Positions 47,935 through 58,669 of a stretch of 64,000 nucleotides of DNA are shown here, piece by piece. Made by a program: the position numbers and the translations under genes. This DNA comes from Phoronis australis (taxonomy: Eukaryota > Phoronida > Phoronidae): NCBI GenBank assembly GCA_002633005.1, contig NMRA01000343.1, positions 427,820-491,819 of the forward strand, in the 5' to 3' direction. The notes beneath the pieces are model-generated. The model worked only from the letters and a program-made list of their open reading frames with translations. It ran no database searches and was not told the origin of the DNA. Every line of letters begins with the position of its first letter. The stretch's first letter is position 1.

Positions 47935-48790
47935 TGACAATTTCCGAGAGGGCGCGCAGAATGAGGTGATGTCTTATCCGATACATGCCAGATGATGCAG
48001 GTGTGTAAGTTCCGTTATTCATCAAATTTTAGTCTGGATGACAATTCTCCACCCGTGACAACAGTGTGGTGTCCAGTTCGTTGTAATATATTTTAAGTGT
48101 TGTCTGTATTTACATGTAATTGTACTGCGGGTTGTACACATGGGTCGACGACGCACATGCATTTCAATGGTGACGTTTGTTACTTTTCTTGCTGCTCTTT
48201 TTAACCCCTACTAACAATTGCACTAACGTACTAACAGGTGTCCTAACATCTAATAAGAGAGACAGCAAGAATGAACACAATGTCGCAAAATGCATGTTGA
48301 ATGGTGTTAATTGAATTCCTCTGCAAACGCCACAACCAGCAGTGGTTCCCGTGATCGATGACTGCCGAGGTAGGGAAGAAAGGAGTTTTCATAGTCTCCG
48401 AGTGGCAAATTGAAAATAATCTTTGATTTGTCGATTGTTTGTAAGTTTTGTTAATTCACTTTGTATATTTACACCCTACCCATACCCCCAACGGTAAGTT
48501 GCGAGCCAGAGATAACCGAAATGGATGAAGGAGAACGGAAGACGAAAATCAACAACCGAAGACTAAAATTAAGAAGGTAATATAATGTTGCTTGCGTGTC
48601 ACAGTCCAATACGTAGATACTTCGAACTTTCACAAGTCCAAGGGCCCATAATCCGACAAATGAAAATATTTTTAAAAGGCCCTGTGAGGGCCGAAGATTA
48701 ACAAATCCGAAAGAATGTAAAACTAGTTAGTTCGAAACTAGTCTGAGGGTCTATGACACCAGAGACTAGTGATTTAAAGTGGAACTTGCA
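47935..48790 (+). repeat. Tandem module copy 1 (Ig-exon array family)
   Basis: Contains blocks shared with 51.8-52.75, 58.8-59.6 and 61.15-61.95 kb. Examples are CCTTATCCGATACAT-like words, CTAACAATTGCACTAAC, GCCACAACCAG, the pair 'AACCGAAGACTAAAATTAAG' and AAAAGGCCCTGTGAGG. It is non-coding as read. Confidence 0.75.
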
Positions 48791-49900
48791 CCCTATTTCC
48801 TTATTTCTGTGATTGTTTAATCATACTAGGTTCAGACACAGTACATAGCGACGATGTGAATATGAAGTAGCTTGAACATTACCAAGTTCTAAGAACGAGT
48901 TTGGTATTGAAAATGATCCGCCGTAAATCACTCAACCGTTAATATCGTGACGAGGTGTTGGGGAACCACAGTGCATGACGTGGGCTATGTTGGCCCCCAA
49001 GGTACGTCGCTAGTACAAGTCCGGCACTAAAAAGATACTACATAACTCCGAAAATTAAAAATTGAACTTTCGTGACACGAGGTTCTGATCAGTAATTTGG
49101 AGCAAAATGTTCGGGGATTTATATGCACGTACCTGTTTGAAACTACTTCCTCGGAGAGCCAGTGCCTCTCAAAAAGATCCAAACAAAGTTCCGCAATGCG
49201 CACTGAGCTGATTGATATTATAATAATTACATCGGCCAAAAGATATTGATTTAAAAATGGATATCTTTTGGCCGCACGGTTTAGAGCATCTTTTTTGTAG
49301 TGTGGTCAAATTCGCAGAAAGGAGGGTATGCTATTGCAAAGATCTCACAAAAACAATATCGTAATCACGCACAGCGCTATTGAAGTAAAAAGAACTTTTT
49401 AAGAGGTGTTTGGGATTAAATGATCAATTTTACTAACTATGGCATGTATTCTGAACTTTTTAGTCTATTTAAATCATTCAGGAAATGTTCTGCTTTTGAT
49501 GTCTTTAGGTCGTCTAAAATGAAAAATATAACGGTGCAAGTCAGGTTCGGTGGCAATTATGTGGACAGCATGGGGAAGGATTGAATGGTATTCACTAGTT
49601 ATTTTAAGTTATTATGAATAAAAAACACTTATTTTTGTTTGTTGACCGACAGAATACAATCCTATACATTCACCAACAACAGCACTGTAAGAAATCCAGT
49701 TTTCTGATATTTTTCCTCTTTGCAGCGGCGTTGCTTTATTTTCGTAACCAATTCAATTTACACTTCACGTTGTAAAATACATACAATGAAAGTTTTCAGC
49801 TCAGCTCAAATATGTTCTGTTCTTTTTGGGGGGTTAATTTCATGTAATCTTAATTGCTTTATTTTATTTGAGTAATTTTACAATTGTCAAACCACTGGAT
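48791..49900. other. Intergenic, hairpin at 49.25 kb
   Basis: GGCCAAAAGATAT (49234-49246) and ATATCTTTTGGCC (49261-49273) form a perfect 13-bp inverted repeat around a 14-base loop. No gene seen. Confidence 0.5.
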
Positions 49901-49904
49901 TTTG

Positions 49905-50695
49905 ATGGACGCTCGTAATTACGATAGAGACTATTATAAAATTTTTTCCACCGTAACTCTGATATCCAATAATAAATTGGTCTGTAGGTCACGTGAGCTC
50001 TGAAGCAGTTGTATGCTGATAAATTTACGTTCGTCATTTTACACTAGTAATTTCATGTACGTTATTTTACGCTCGTATTTTTGCACATATTATGATGAAG
50101 TGTTCAGAAGATAAAATCCCAGGTGCAACGTTTATCAGAGCAAAAGATTGAAAAATATCGATGACTGACTGAATTGTTTTTACTTGCTGCCCTAGCTATC
50201 CCATGCATTTGAAAGTGATCCGTTTTAGTACATACTGAGATGCCAAAATGTATATCTAGCAGGTTGTCTTATTTCATTTGTTAAAATTACCATGCTTTTT
50301 CATTATTTGGGCCAAGTTTCGTTTTCTTACTCTTAACGGTGCGTGCAGATAATATGATATTGCAAAAACATTGGTTCAAATCGGTTTCTGAGGGTAATGC
50401 AGTAGAGTTTCCAAATGTTGATGGTAAATTATTCATTCTTTATTCAAGACACTTGGATAACAAACCACTTGCACCACAAAACAATATTAAATGCTGGTGA
50501 TCTCGTGGACTGGTACTTGAATCAAACGGCTACTTGCTAAAATTACGAGCGAAAAATACGAGCGTAAAATTTCGAGCGTAGAATTTCTGCTGAGCTCACG
50601 TAAACTACAAACCAATTTCTCATTGGATTTAACGATTACGGTCGTAAAACACGAGCGCAGTCTCTGTTGTAATTGCGATCGTAATTACGGGCGGC
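49905..50695. mobile_element. Foldback element with ~185-bp inverted arms
   Basis: The left arm (49905-50090) runs from CGTAATTACGATAGAGACT through CCAATAATAAATTGGTCTG and CACGTGAGCTC to TTTTACGCTCGTATTTTTG. The right arm (about 50510-50695), read in reverse, repeats the same words in the same order. ACGCTCGTA/TACGAGCG words recur several times within each arm. The central 400 bp has no coding sequence. It is most like a non-autonomous DNA element. Confidence 0.75.
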
Positions 50696-50744
50696 ACTAA
50701 CATCCGAACGAAGCACGATGATATCCGAATAACTGTGAACCAAA

Positions 50745-50885
50745 CAAACCAGAGTCAAAAGCTATGGTGTGTCTCATCTGAAAGCATCCCGGAAGTTTTA
50801 GCTTTCGACTGCATGGTTGTACTTGTATGATCTATTGAAAGTATTCCTGTGTATGGTTTTATAACTGGTTTCAAACCACATACCA
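50745..50885 (+). pseudogene. Degenerate Ig-like exon remnant
   Basis: AACCAGAGTCAAAAGCTATGG and the following 80 bases resemble the end of the Ig-like exon at 51168-51345. The frame is lost. Confidence 0.45.
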
Positions 50886-50990
50886 GAAAAGTAGTATTTG
50901 TATTAGCTAATTAGAAGATCTTATGTAAGCGACTTCTCTTTTTGTCAAACTACTGGACTTTGATTAACTAGTGTATTATTATGCGCCCAC

Positions 50991-51045
50991 ATATTTATAT
51001 GTGGACGCATTATGCCGTCATCTCCGTCTGTCGATCCGTCCGGAA
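50991..51045 (+). repeat. Element X, 5' end only
   Basis: ATGCGCCCACATATTTATATGTGG and the start of the TCCG region only, then unrelated sequence. This is a truncated insertion or deletion remnant. Confidence 0.8.
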
Positions 51046-51167
51046 CCATGGCGACCGTGATTTCATACCTTCGGGTCTCACTGTTTCTCACTTGTTGTTG
51101 TTAACTGAGGGCAATGAGGTACTATAGGTTTTATTGCTTCTTAAGAATTGGTTTTCTTTTACCTTAT

Positions 51168-51365
51168 TGCAGTTGTTTGTTCCGACTTGGCCATTCGTCA
51201 AAAGACAGGACTTTGGCTGACCAGTCTACAATTAACATGCGGGACCTGACGTCGCGAGCAGTTTACAAATGCTGCTACAGGTCCACGAATAACACCAGAG
51301 CCAAGAGTTATGGTACCGTTCAGCTGGAAGTCACCGGTTCAGTCTACATGCGTGTACTCGTATGA
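51168..51365 (+). CDS. Immunoglobulin-like domain exon (best-preserved copy)
   Basis: After an acceptor (CTTTTACCTTATTGCAG), the frame reads STINMRDLTSRAVYKC, then NNTRAKSYGTVQLEVTG. This resembles the last strands of an I-set or V-like Ig domain: a 'L-x-I-x-x-V' strand, a Y-x-C strand, and the final V-x-L-x-V strand. Two N-linked sites are visible around NNT. The frame ends at a TGA at 51363-51365, or the exon could end at an internal GT. Upstream and downstream exons are not identified. At least five related, mostly broken copies lie in 50.7-62.7 kb. A receptor or adhesion molecule fragment is likely; the assignment rests on one half-domain. Confidence 0.45.
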   Translation, partial: CSCLFRLGHSSKDRTLADQSTINMRDLTSRAVYKCCYRSTNNTRAKSYGTVQLEVTGSVYMRVLV

Positions 51366-51718
51366 GCCATCAAAATCTGAACAAACACTTGTTTGATTTG
51401 GAAAAGAGAAGTAAAACTACTCGCCAGTCATTCAGGCATCTGTCTTTATTCGTGTACAGCTGTTTCACGCCTGGTTTTAGACAGTTTCCCAAGAAGATTA
51501 AATTTCTGCTAAAAAAGTACATTGATAGTAAGACAACGGTATTAATAACAAAGTGAATATTCGTTTGATAAAAATGTTCCAGGAGTGAAACACTGTAAAT
51601 GTTCTAAAATATAATCATTTCATTTAAGTTTTGTGAACAGTGTTTAATCATAGTATTTGAAAGTATACATCAACTTGAACAGCAATTTGAAAGTTAGTGA
51701 AATGTAGACATTTTTTCT

Positions 51719-51811
51719 ATGGTCATACGTGACCTAAACAAGGACGACCTTGACCTCGCCAACACTAGCAGCGAACCAAAGATGTCGTTGAGCCACCAGA
51801 GACGGAAAGGT
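51719..51811 (+). CDS. Possible exon of unknown function, repeated in the array
   Basis: This reads VIRDLNKDDLDLANTSSEPK then MSLSHQ, ending at AAAG|GTAAAA. Related copies exist at 61011-61110 (VIQNLNKQDPDLSTTSSER) and 62211-62322 (DFVTNASEAKMSLNHQDK), with a truncated one near 58710. Substitutions among the copies often keep the frame and the N-x-S/T sites, which hints that the segment was once coding. No family recognised. Confidence 0.35.
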
Positions 51812-53194
51812 AAAAAACATCTCTGGAGTTGCCTCTTACGTGAAGGCGCACGCCATGAGATGCTATCCTACCCAATACATGAAGGACGATGGAGGTGTTA
51901 AACTTTCGTTATTGATATCAGTTTTGTCTGGCTGTTTCTTGCAGTTACAGTTCCCCACCTTTGACAACTCTGTGTGGTGTATAGATCTTTGCAATCATGT
52001 AATTTCAAGTATTGCGTATTGACTGTATTTTAGTTGTGCTGTTAGTTGTACTCAAGTATTGGTGCTTGGGTGGTGATGACGCACATGTACTTAATAGATA
52101 GATCTCTCCATCCATCAAATCCATTACCATTCACTTGCACTAGACGTATGTTACTTGTCTTGCTGGTATATTCGCGTTGACGCTATCGCTCATTCTAACC
52201 CCGACTAAAATTGCACTAGCATACTAACACAAGCCCTGACATTAAAAGAAATACAGCATGAAAAAATCCAATTGACGTTCAAGGTCGCATCCTGAATGGT
52301 ATTATTTGAATTCCTCCGCAGATGCCGCAATCAGATGGAGCTGAGAAGTGGCTGCCGTGACATTTGACAAGGATTTTTCAGTTAGTAATACTATTCGAAT
52401 TGCAAATTGAAAACATTAGTTGATTCCTCGATTGTTATTAATTCCGGTTTTTGTTTATTTACGCGCGATATTCACGCAGCAACGATACGATGCTACCCAC
52501 GGATAACCAAAACGGAAGAAGAACGATGGAAGACCGAAATTAACTACCGAAGACTAAAATTAAGCAGGTAATTGGCGTAGCTTGCGAATCATAACACATT
52601 AGTGTAAATAGGATCGAGCCCGATGCTGTGAAGGTTCAGAAGCCTGGAGGCAAATTATGCGACAAATGAAAATTGTTTTTATAAAGGCCCTATAATTCCG
52701 AAGGTTCAGAATTCAAACAGATAGAAAAGCCAGTTAGTTCGAAGCTATTCCAAAGGTCCATGACACCCACAAGCGATTCAAGTCATCGACAGCGAAGCAC
52801 CATACTTTTAGTGGCTGTAAACCAAAATTTGAAAATGTAAGATGCAGCTCAGTGACCATTGCCGAACTTTGTTTGGATTCTATTGAGTAGCATAGGCTCT
52901 TCAAAGAACTAGTTTCAAACGGACATGTGTACATGTATATATGCTCAGAACATCTTGCTCGAAATCACTGTTCAAAACCTCGTGTCCTGAAAGTTCGAAC
53001 TTTAATCTTTCGAATTGATAGACTTTTGGACTTGTGTGAAACTTCGAATTTAGGGACTTTTGGTCTAGTTAACGTTCAGACCTAGGAATACCGTGATGTC
53101 ATACCATCGACCTAAACTCTCTCACTTTTAGATATCAATTCCGGTCATATTGGTTTTTCACTTCTAAGAGGTTGATTTCCTTTTAATCTTATTG

Positions 53195-53375
53195 TAGATG
53201 TCTAACGACTTGGCTATTTGTCGAACAACTGGATTTTGGCTGACATGTAAAGCATGCAGGAACTAACGTAGCGAGCAGTTACAGTATACCAAAGGTGCCG
53301 TAAGACCACTAACACTATTGCCACCGGATCCAAAAGGTATGGTGCAGTTCATCTGTCAACATGCTGGAAGTTAGC
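53195..53375 (+). pseudogene. Ig-like exon remnant, frameshifted
   Basis: The acceptor-like ATCTTATTGTAG, then CCAAAGGTGCCGTAAGACC and CAAAAGGTATGGTGCAG, align with the 51168 exon, but the frame is broken at several points. Confidence 0.5.
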
Positions 53376-53747
53376 GGTTTCGACAACATGTGTGTACTCC
53401 AGAGTGCCATCAAAATATGACCAAATGCTTGTTTGATTTGGAAAAGCGAAGTGAATAATCTACTTGCCAATCATTCAGGCATTTGTATTTGTTGATGTAC
53501 TCTGTTTCATACCTGGTTTCAGGGCACAGTCTCTCAAAAACCATAAAACTTAGCAAAAAACAAAGGCACGTTGATAGTAAGACAACGGTATCAATAACAA
53601 GATCGAAAGTATTCCTGAAGGGATCTCAGAAATAAGTGTTAGTCGTCTAAAATATGATCATTTCATTTTCGTTGTGTGAACTGTATTTAAATCAAAGTAT
53701 TTGACATTTTTATGCGCCCACATATTTATATGCGGACGCCGTCATCT

Positions 53748-53856
53748 CCGTCCGTCCGTCCGTCCGTCCGTCCGTCCGTCCGTCCGTCCGTCCGTCCGTC
53801 CGTCCGTCCGTCCGTCCGTCCGTCCGTCCGTGCGGCGTCCGTCCGTCCGTCCGTCC
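53748..53856 (+). repeat. (TCCG)n tetranucleotide array inside element X
   Basis: About 20 uninterrupted TCCG units to 53830, then a short second run. Other X copies have much shorter runs at the same place. The arginine/serine/proline open frames here are artefacts. Confidence 0.95.
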
Positions 53857-54240
53857 GGCGTCCGGCGTCCGCTGCTCTATCTCCAACACCCTTTGACTTA
53901 TGTTCATGAAATTTGACACATATGTTCCATTCATGAATGGGACGTCATGAGCGAACTTTCGGATGGATCCGACTACCGTTGTGTTCCCTAGTGGCAATTT
54001 TAGTTTTTTACGCTTACCTTTGAGTCTTGAAAAGTCCTAAACGGATTTTCGTGAAATTTGGTATGTAGGCACCTATTAGTGAGATGACGCTATCCTCCCG
54101 TTTTCGGATGGATTCGACTTAGTTTGCGCCACCTAGAGGACATTTTTACTGTTTTCGAGTCTGTTTTTTTGCATCCATCCCTCTATCAACCAAACCGCTC
54201 AAAGGATGATTGTGAAAATTGGCATGTATGTGCTTACTAT

Positions 54241-55762
54241 AGACAGAGATCGTGTAACTTCGTACTATAGTTTACATAACAGCCACAGGCTTCGCATACC
54301 AAAGTCAGCCATTACACGAGTGCTCAAAACAAAAACGGCACAGCTGTTCAGCATGGTAGTGAGATAATCAAAGTCATATTCCTGTGTTGTATAAGGTTTC
54401 TGTTTTATTAAATATGTGATCTGACATGAATTTGTTGTTTGTTTATTATTCTAATCTGGGTTTTAATTATTTCAAATGGATCTGCTCCAGCGTTGGTCAT
54501 GTACTGTTATGATTTGTTTACATTCTTGAGGCTGAACTACATGTCCCCTGGAATCTATTCACACACTTCTTAACAGATGACACAGTGTTCACAGAAACAT
54601 CCCAGAGCCAAATAACCATTTCCTAATATTGCAACATTGTGATGAATTTCGTATGATTTCCATTAGTTGACCTTAGTGAATTACTAAAACAATCTTAAGA
54701 ACTGTTATTAAGATTGTTTTCGTGTGTCACTTAGTTCAGTTGCACCACATTACTGTCCTGGTGATACCCACATCAAACAGTTCGTTTAAAAAATGGTATC
54801 AACAACCATGTTTTGTACTGGGCTTAAGAAAGCAAAACTAGTTCTTTACACAACTGACAATGGCCGTTGATCACATTTGTTTTATGCCAAAACAGAAGCA
54901 TCACCTTTATTTACGTAGGCGCTAATTTTAAAGTTTGTGACAATGACTTTATTATGACGTAGATGTGCTACACAGTGAAAGCTTTGTTGAGCAAACTGGT
55001 GCACGGTTGCGTACTTTTACTTTCAGAAACTTCTTGAAGCAGCCCATGTTACCACTTGGAATGGGCAACTTAAAAACTCCGGAAGTTAGTCCATGTTTTC
55101 CAAATTTTGATCTCTGATTAGATCAGCACATAGCCGGTTCACAAGCCCAGCACGTACAGAAAATCCAGTAGTTATCCACTGATTCTGTGCTTTACAGTGG
55201 AATACTGGTACTCAAAATTTTGAAAACTTAAGTATCCGTATTGCTCGCTCCAAATGAATTCTTACTGTTGAAATGCGCCATGTTTTTGTCAGACCTTTTT
55301 TACTAATTGCTGTGACTTGCCTTTGGTGAAACCTGGTATGTTTAACTTAACTCGTCTTGGAAACCGGAGTTCATCAATAGTCACACCTCTGTCTGCCATA
55401 ACTTTGTCTTTGGGTAAAAGGTATTTCAGAAATCCAGATTTTTGAACAATGTATTTGTCAAAACCCCTGCCCCCCAAATGCTTTAGATACGTACATGGTT
55501 TCCCCTCATTTTTAGTGCAATTGCAACCATATACTTTGTAGTATTGTGCGATTTGTACTAGCTTTATGTTTCACCCCCTATCAATGATTTCAAATCTGCT
55601 GATCTGCTACCAAATACAAAACACAAGCAGGCACACCATCAGAAGACTTGTTTTACAGACGGGCTATACTGACTGCAGTGTTTAGTCTAGCATGCCTGTA
55701 ATGGTGTGACCTCAATATGGCGCTCCCCAGGAATTCGGCAGTTTCCTTAATGGAATCTGTCT
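54241..55762 (-). mobile_element. DNA transposon with DDE transposase remnant, nested in element X
   Basis: Ends are AGACAGAGATCGTG at the left and, on the opposite strand, AGACAGATTCC at the right, flanked by AT on each side. The minus-strand frame 55289-55477 holds GGRGFDKYIVQKSGFL, then VMADRGVTIDE and VKLNIPGFTKGKSQQL, the C-terminal half of a DDE_Tnp_4-type transposase (the D in ADRG being a catalytic-triad position). This type occurs in Harbinger and IS4EU/ISL2EU-like transposons. AT target duplication would suit the latter. The N-terminal part is absent or decayed. Confidence 0.75.
55289..55477 (-). pseudogene. DDE transposase fragment
   Basis: A 62-codon remnant with the MADRG motif and the IPGFTKGKSQ block. 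See the transposon entry for context. Too short to be active. Confidence 0.8.
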
Positions 55763-56589
55763 ATAAAGACAAAGATACTATAAAATCTTTGATAAAGAGG
55801 ACGGTTGACGATGATTTTCCGATGATTTCGACTACTGTGGCGCCTTTTAATGGCAGGATCTTTACTTAATTTAGCAAGTGTACTTATATGATGTTGACTA
55901 CGGATAACGACGACTTTCGGACAGATGTCACTACTGCTGTGCCTCCTAGTGGCAATTTTAGTTTTTTTACCTTTAACTCTGTATCTTCAAAGATCCTCAA
56001 TAGATTTTCATAAAATTTTGAATATAGGCATCTATTGTTGTAATAACGCTATCTTCACGTTTTTGGATGGAATCGAGGTATTTTGCACCACCTAGTGGCC
56101 ATTTTTGCTGTTTTCAAATCTTGTTTTTGGCGTCCACCCCTGTATCAACCGAATCATTTGAAAATTGGCATATATGTTCTCGGTGTGAAGACGAGCTTTG
56201 ATGATGGTGACTGACTACTGTGGCGCCTCCTAGTGGTAGTTTTGTTTTGCGCCCATAGTTGTATCTCCTAAGCCCACTGCAGGATCTTTACTAAATTTAG
56301 TAGGTTTATTTATTTGAAGATAAAAACAGACGACTACGACTTTCAGGCGGATCCAACGGACACTGTTTCCACTAGTGGCAATTTCATTTTATTCTGTTTT
56401 CCTTTGTTTCTCTGAAGTTCCTTGACAGATATTTATGAAATATGGCATGTTCCTGTTTTTGGATGGATTGTATGTTTTTGCGCCATCTAGTGGCCATTTT
56501 TATTATACAAATAAATAACCCTAAAAGCACACCATTTGCAATGCATTCGTGGGCGCATTTCAACGCTCCGCGCTGCTCTTGTTGGAATT

Positions 56590-57157
56590 GTAAACGTTCA
56601 AACCCTCGAACATCGTGGTTTCATACCTTCTGCCCACACTCTATCTCACTTGTAGTTTTCAATTCAGATCCTATGGTGACATTGCGAGAAGTGACAGTGT
56701 ACCAAAGGTGTCGCAGTACCACTTACACGATTAACACTAGAGCCGAAAGGTATGGTGACGTTCAGCTGTAAAAGTCACGGATATAATTACATGTTTTAAC
56801 TGCATGCATTCTATGAGCCATCAAAACTACCGAACACTTGTTTGATTTGGAAAAGCAAAGTGAAAAATCTACTCGCCAGTCATCCAGGCTTCTGTCTTTG
56901 TTCGTGTACACTGCCGTTGCACACCTGTTTCAGCGCACAGACCCTCAAAAACCGCAAAATGTAACAAAAGACAAAGGCACGTTGATAGTAAAACAGCGGT
57001 ATCAATAACAGATATAATATCATTTGATGAAAACCTTCCTGAAGGGATTTCAGAAACACAGTTATTGTTCCAAAACATGAGCATTTCGTTTTCGTTTTAT
57101 GAACGCTGTATGAATTATGGTATTCGAATACTTTACTTAAATCTGAACAGTTTTTTT
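56590..57157 (+). repeat. Tandem module copy 3, left portion with Ig-like exon remnant
   Basis: TLREVTVYQRC then INTRAERYGDVQL (56675-56770) is an in-frame relative of the 51168 exon, ending at a TAA. GAGCCATCAAAACTACCGAAC and the conserved downstream block follow, cut by an X copy at 57158. Confidence 0.65.
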
Positions 57158-58669
57158 ATGCGCCCACATATTTATAGGTGGACGCATTATGCCGTCATCT
57201 CCGTCCGTCCCGGCGTCCATCCGGCGTCCGGCCTCCGCTGCTCTATCTCCAAAACGCCTTGACGAATGTTCATGAAATTTTGCGCGTTCCTTCCGTGGAT
57301 GGGACGGCATGAGTGAACTTTCGGACGGATGCGACTACCGGTGTGACCCCTAGTGGCAATTTTAGTTTTTTACGCTTACCTATGTGTCTTCAAAAGTGCT
57401 TAACGGATTTTCATAAAATTTGATATATAGGCACCTATTAGTGAGATGACGCTATCCTTCCGATTTCAGATGGATTTGACGTAATTTGCGCCACCTAGTG
57501 GCCATTTTTACTGTTTTCTTGTCTGTTTTTTGCGTCCACCCCTCCATCAACCAAACCGCTCAAAGGATGATTGTGAAAATTGACATGTATGTTCTAACTA
57601 TGAAGTGGACGGCTGACGATGATTTTCCGACGACTTCGACTACTGTGGCGCCTCCTAGTGGCAGTTTTTTTGCGCCTAATGGCTGTATCCCCGAAACCGT
57701 TCGCAGGATCTTTACTAAAATTAGTAGGTGTATTTACATGATGTTAACAACGGAGGACGACGGTTTTCAGACGGATCTGACTACTGGTGTGTATGTTCAA
57801 AGGTCCTTAATGTATTTCCATAAAATTTGGCATACAGGCATCTGTTAATGAGGTGACGCTATTTCTCTGTTTTCAGATGGATTCGACCTAGTTTGCGCCA
57901 CCTAGTGGTCATTTTTCCTGTTTTCGCTCATGACTGTATTTATTAAACCGTTTGCAGGACATTTACTTAATTTAGCATTAATAATTGTATTGATATAATG
58001 TTAACAATGGACGACGATGACTTTCGGACGGATCTGACCACTAGTGTGCCCCCTAGTGGCAATTTTAGTTTTTACGTTTACCAGTCTGTATCTTCAAAGG
58101 TCCTCAACAGAGTTTCATAAATTTTGAATATCGGCATTTGTTGGTGAGATGACGCTATCACCCTGTTTTTTGGATGGAATCGAGGTATTTTACGCCACCT
58201 GGTGGCGTCCACACCTCGATCAACCAAAGCATTCTGGGGATGGTTTTGAAAATTGGCGTATATATTTTCAGTGTGAAGAGGACATTTGATGATGGCGACT
58301 GACTACAGTGGCGCCTCCTAGTGGTAGTTTTGTTTTGTTTTTCACCTTTAGCTGTATCTCCAAATCCCACTGCAGGATCTTTATTAAATTAAGTAAGTGA
58401 ATTTTTATGAAAATAACAGGCGGCGACTTTTAGGCGGATGGAACGGACCTTGTGCCTACAATTGGCAATTTCATTTTGTTCTGTTTTCCTTTGTTTCTCT
58501 GAATTTCCTTGACAGATTTTTATGAAAAATGGCATGTTCCCGTTTTTAGATGGATTGTACGCTTTTGCGCCATCTAGTGGCAATTTTTATGGTACAAATA
58601 AAGAACCCTAAAAGCACACCATTTGCGATGCATTCGTGGGCGCATTTCAACGCTCCGCGTTGCTCTTGT
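57158..58669 (+). repeat. Element X, complete uninterrupted copy
   Basis: A 1.5-kb copy with both ends: hairpin start ATGCGCCCACATATTTATAG, short TCCG run, internal units, and end CGTGGGCGCATTTCAACG plus TTGCTCTTGT. The inverted relation of ATGCGCCCAC (start) to GTGGGCGCAT (end) suggests terminal inverted repeats. CTAGTGG-type cores are near 57352, 57498, 57656, 57905, 58054, 58316 and 58575, with variants at 58199 and 58460, so usually 115-157 bp apart. Module sequence resumes directly after it (GATATAAACCGTCAAAGTT), so it is an insertion. Confidence 0.88.

Larger units (their letters stand above)
51366..53705 (+). repeat. Tandem module copy 2
   Basis: Starts at GAGCCATCAAAAT and continues with ACACTTGTTTGATTTGGAAA, a block with a coding look (VIRDLNKDDLDLANTSSEPK at 51719-51778, followed by a GTAAAA donor), the GCCGCAATCAGATGG block, the AGGCCCTATA block, and a second, broken Ig-like exon at 53195-53375. 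Each block recurs in the other copies in the same order. Confidence 0.75.
53712..56582 (+). repeat. Element X, copy interrupted by a DNA transposon
   Basis: It starts with the hairpin ATGCGCCCACATATTTATAT and a long TCCG run, and ends with GTGGGCGCATTTCAACG and GCTGCTCTTGT. Motif units (CTAGTGG cores) lie near 53988, 54135, 55946, 56092, 56231, 56375 and 56490, and degenerate near 55850. A 1.5-kb transposon splits it at 54241. Confidence 0.85.

Noticed and set aside
53701-53997. Open frames rich in RPSV or DGRT across the TCCG run
   Set aside because: A four-base repeat read in three frames gives long stop-free runs by itself. No protein is implied.
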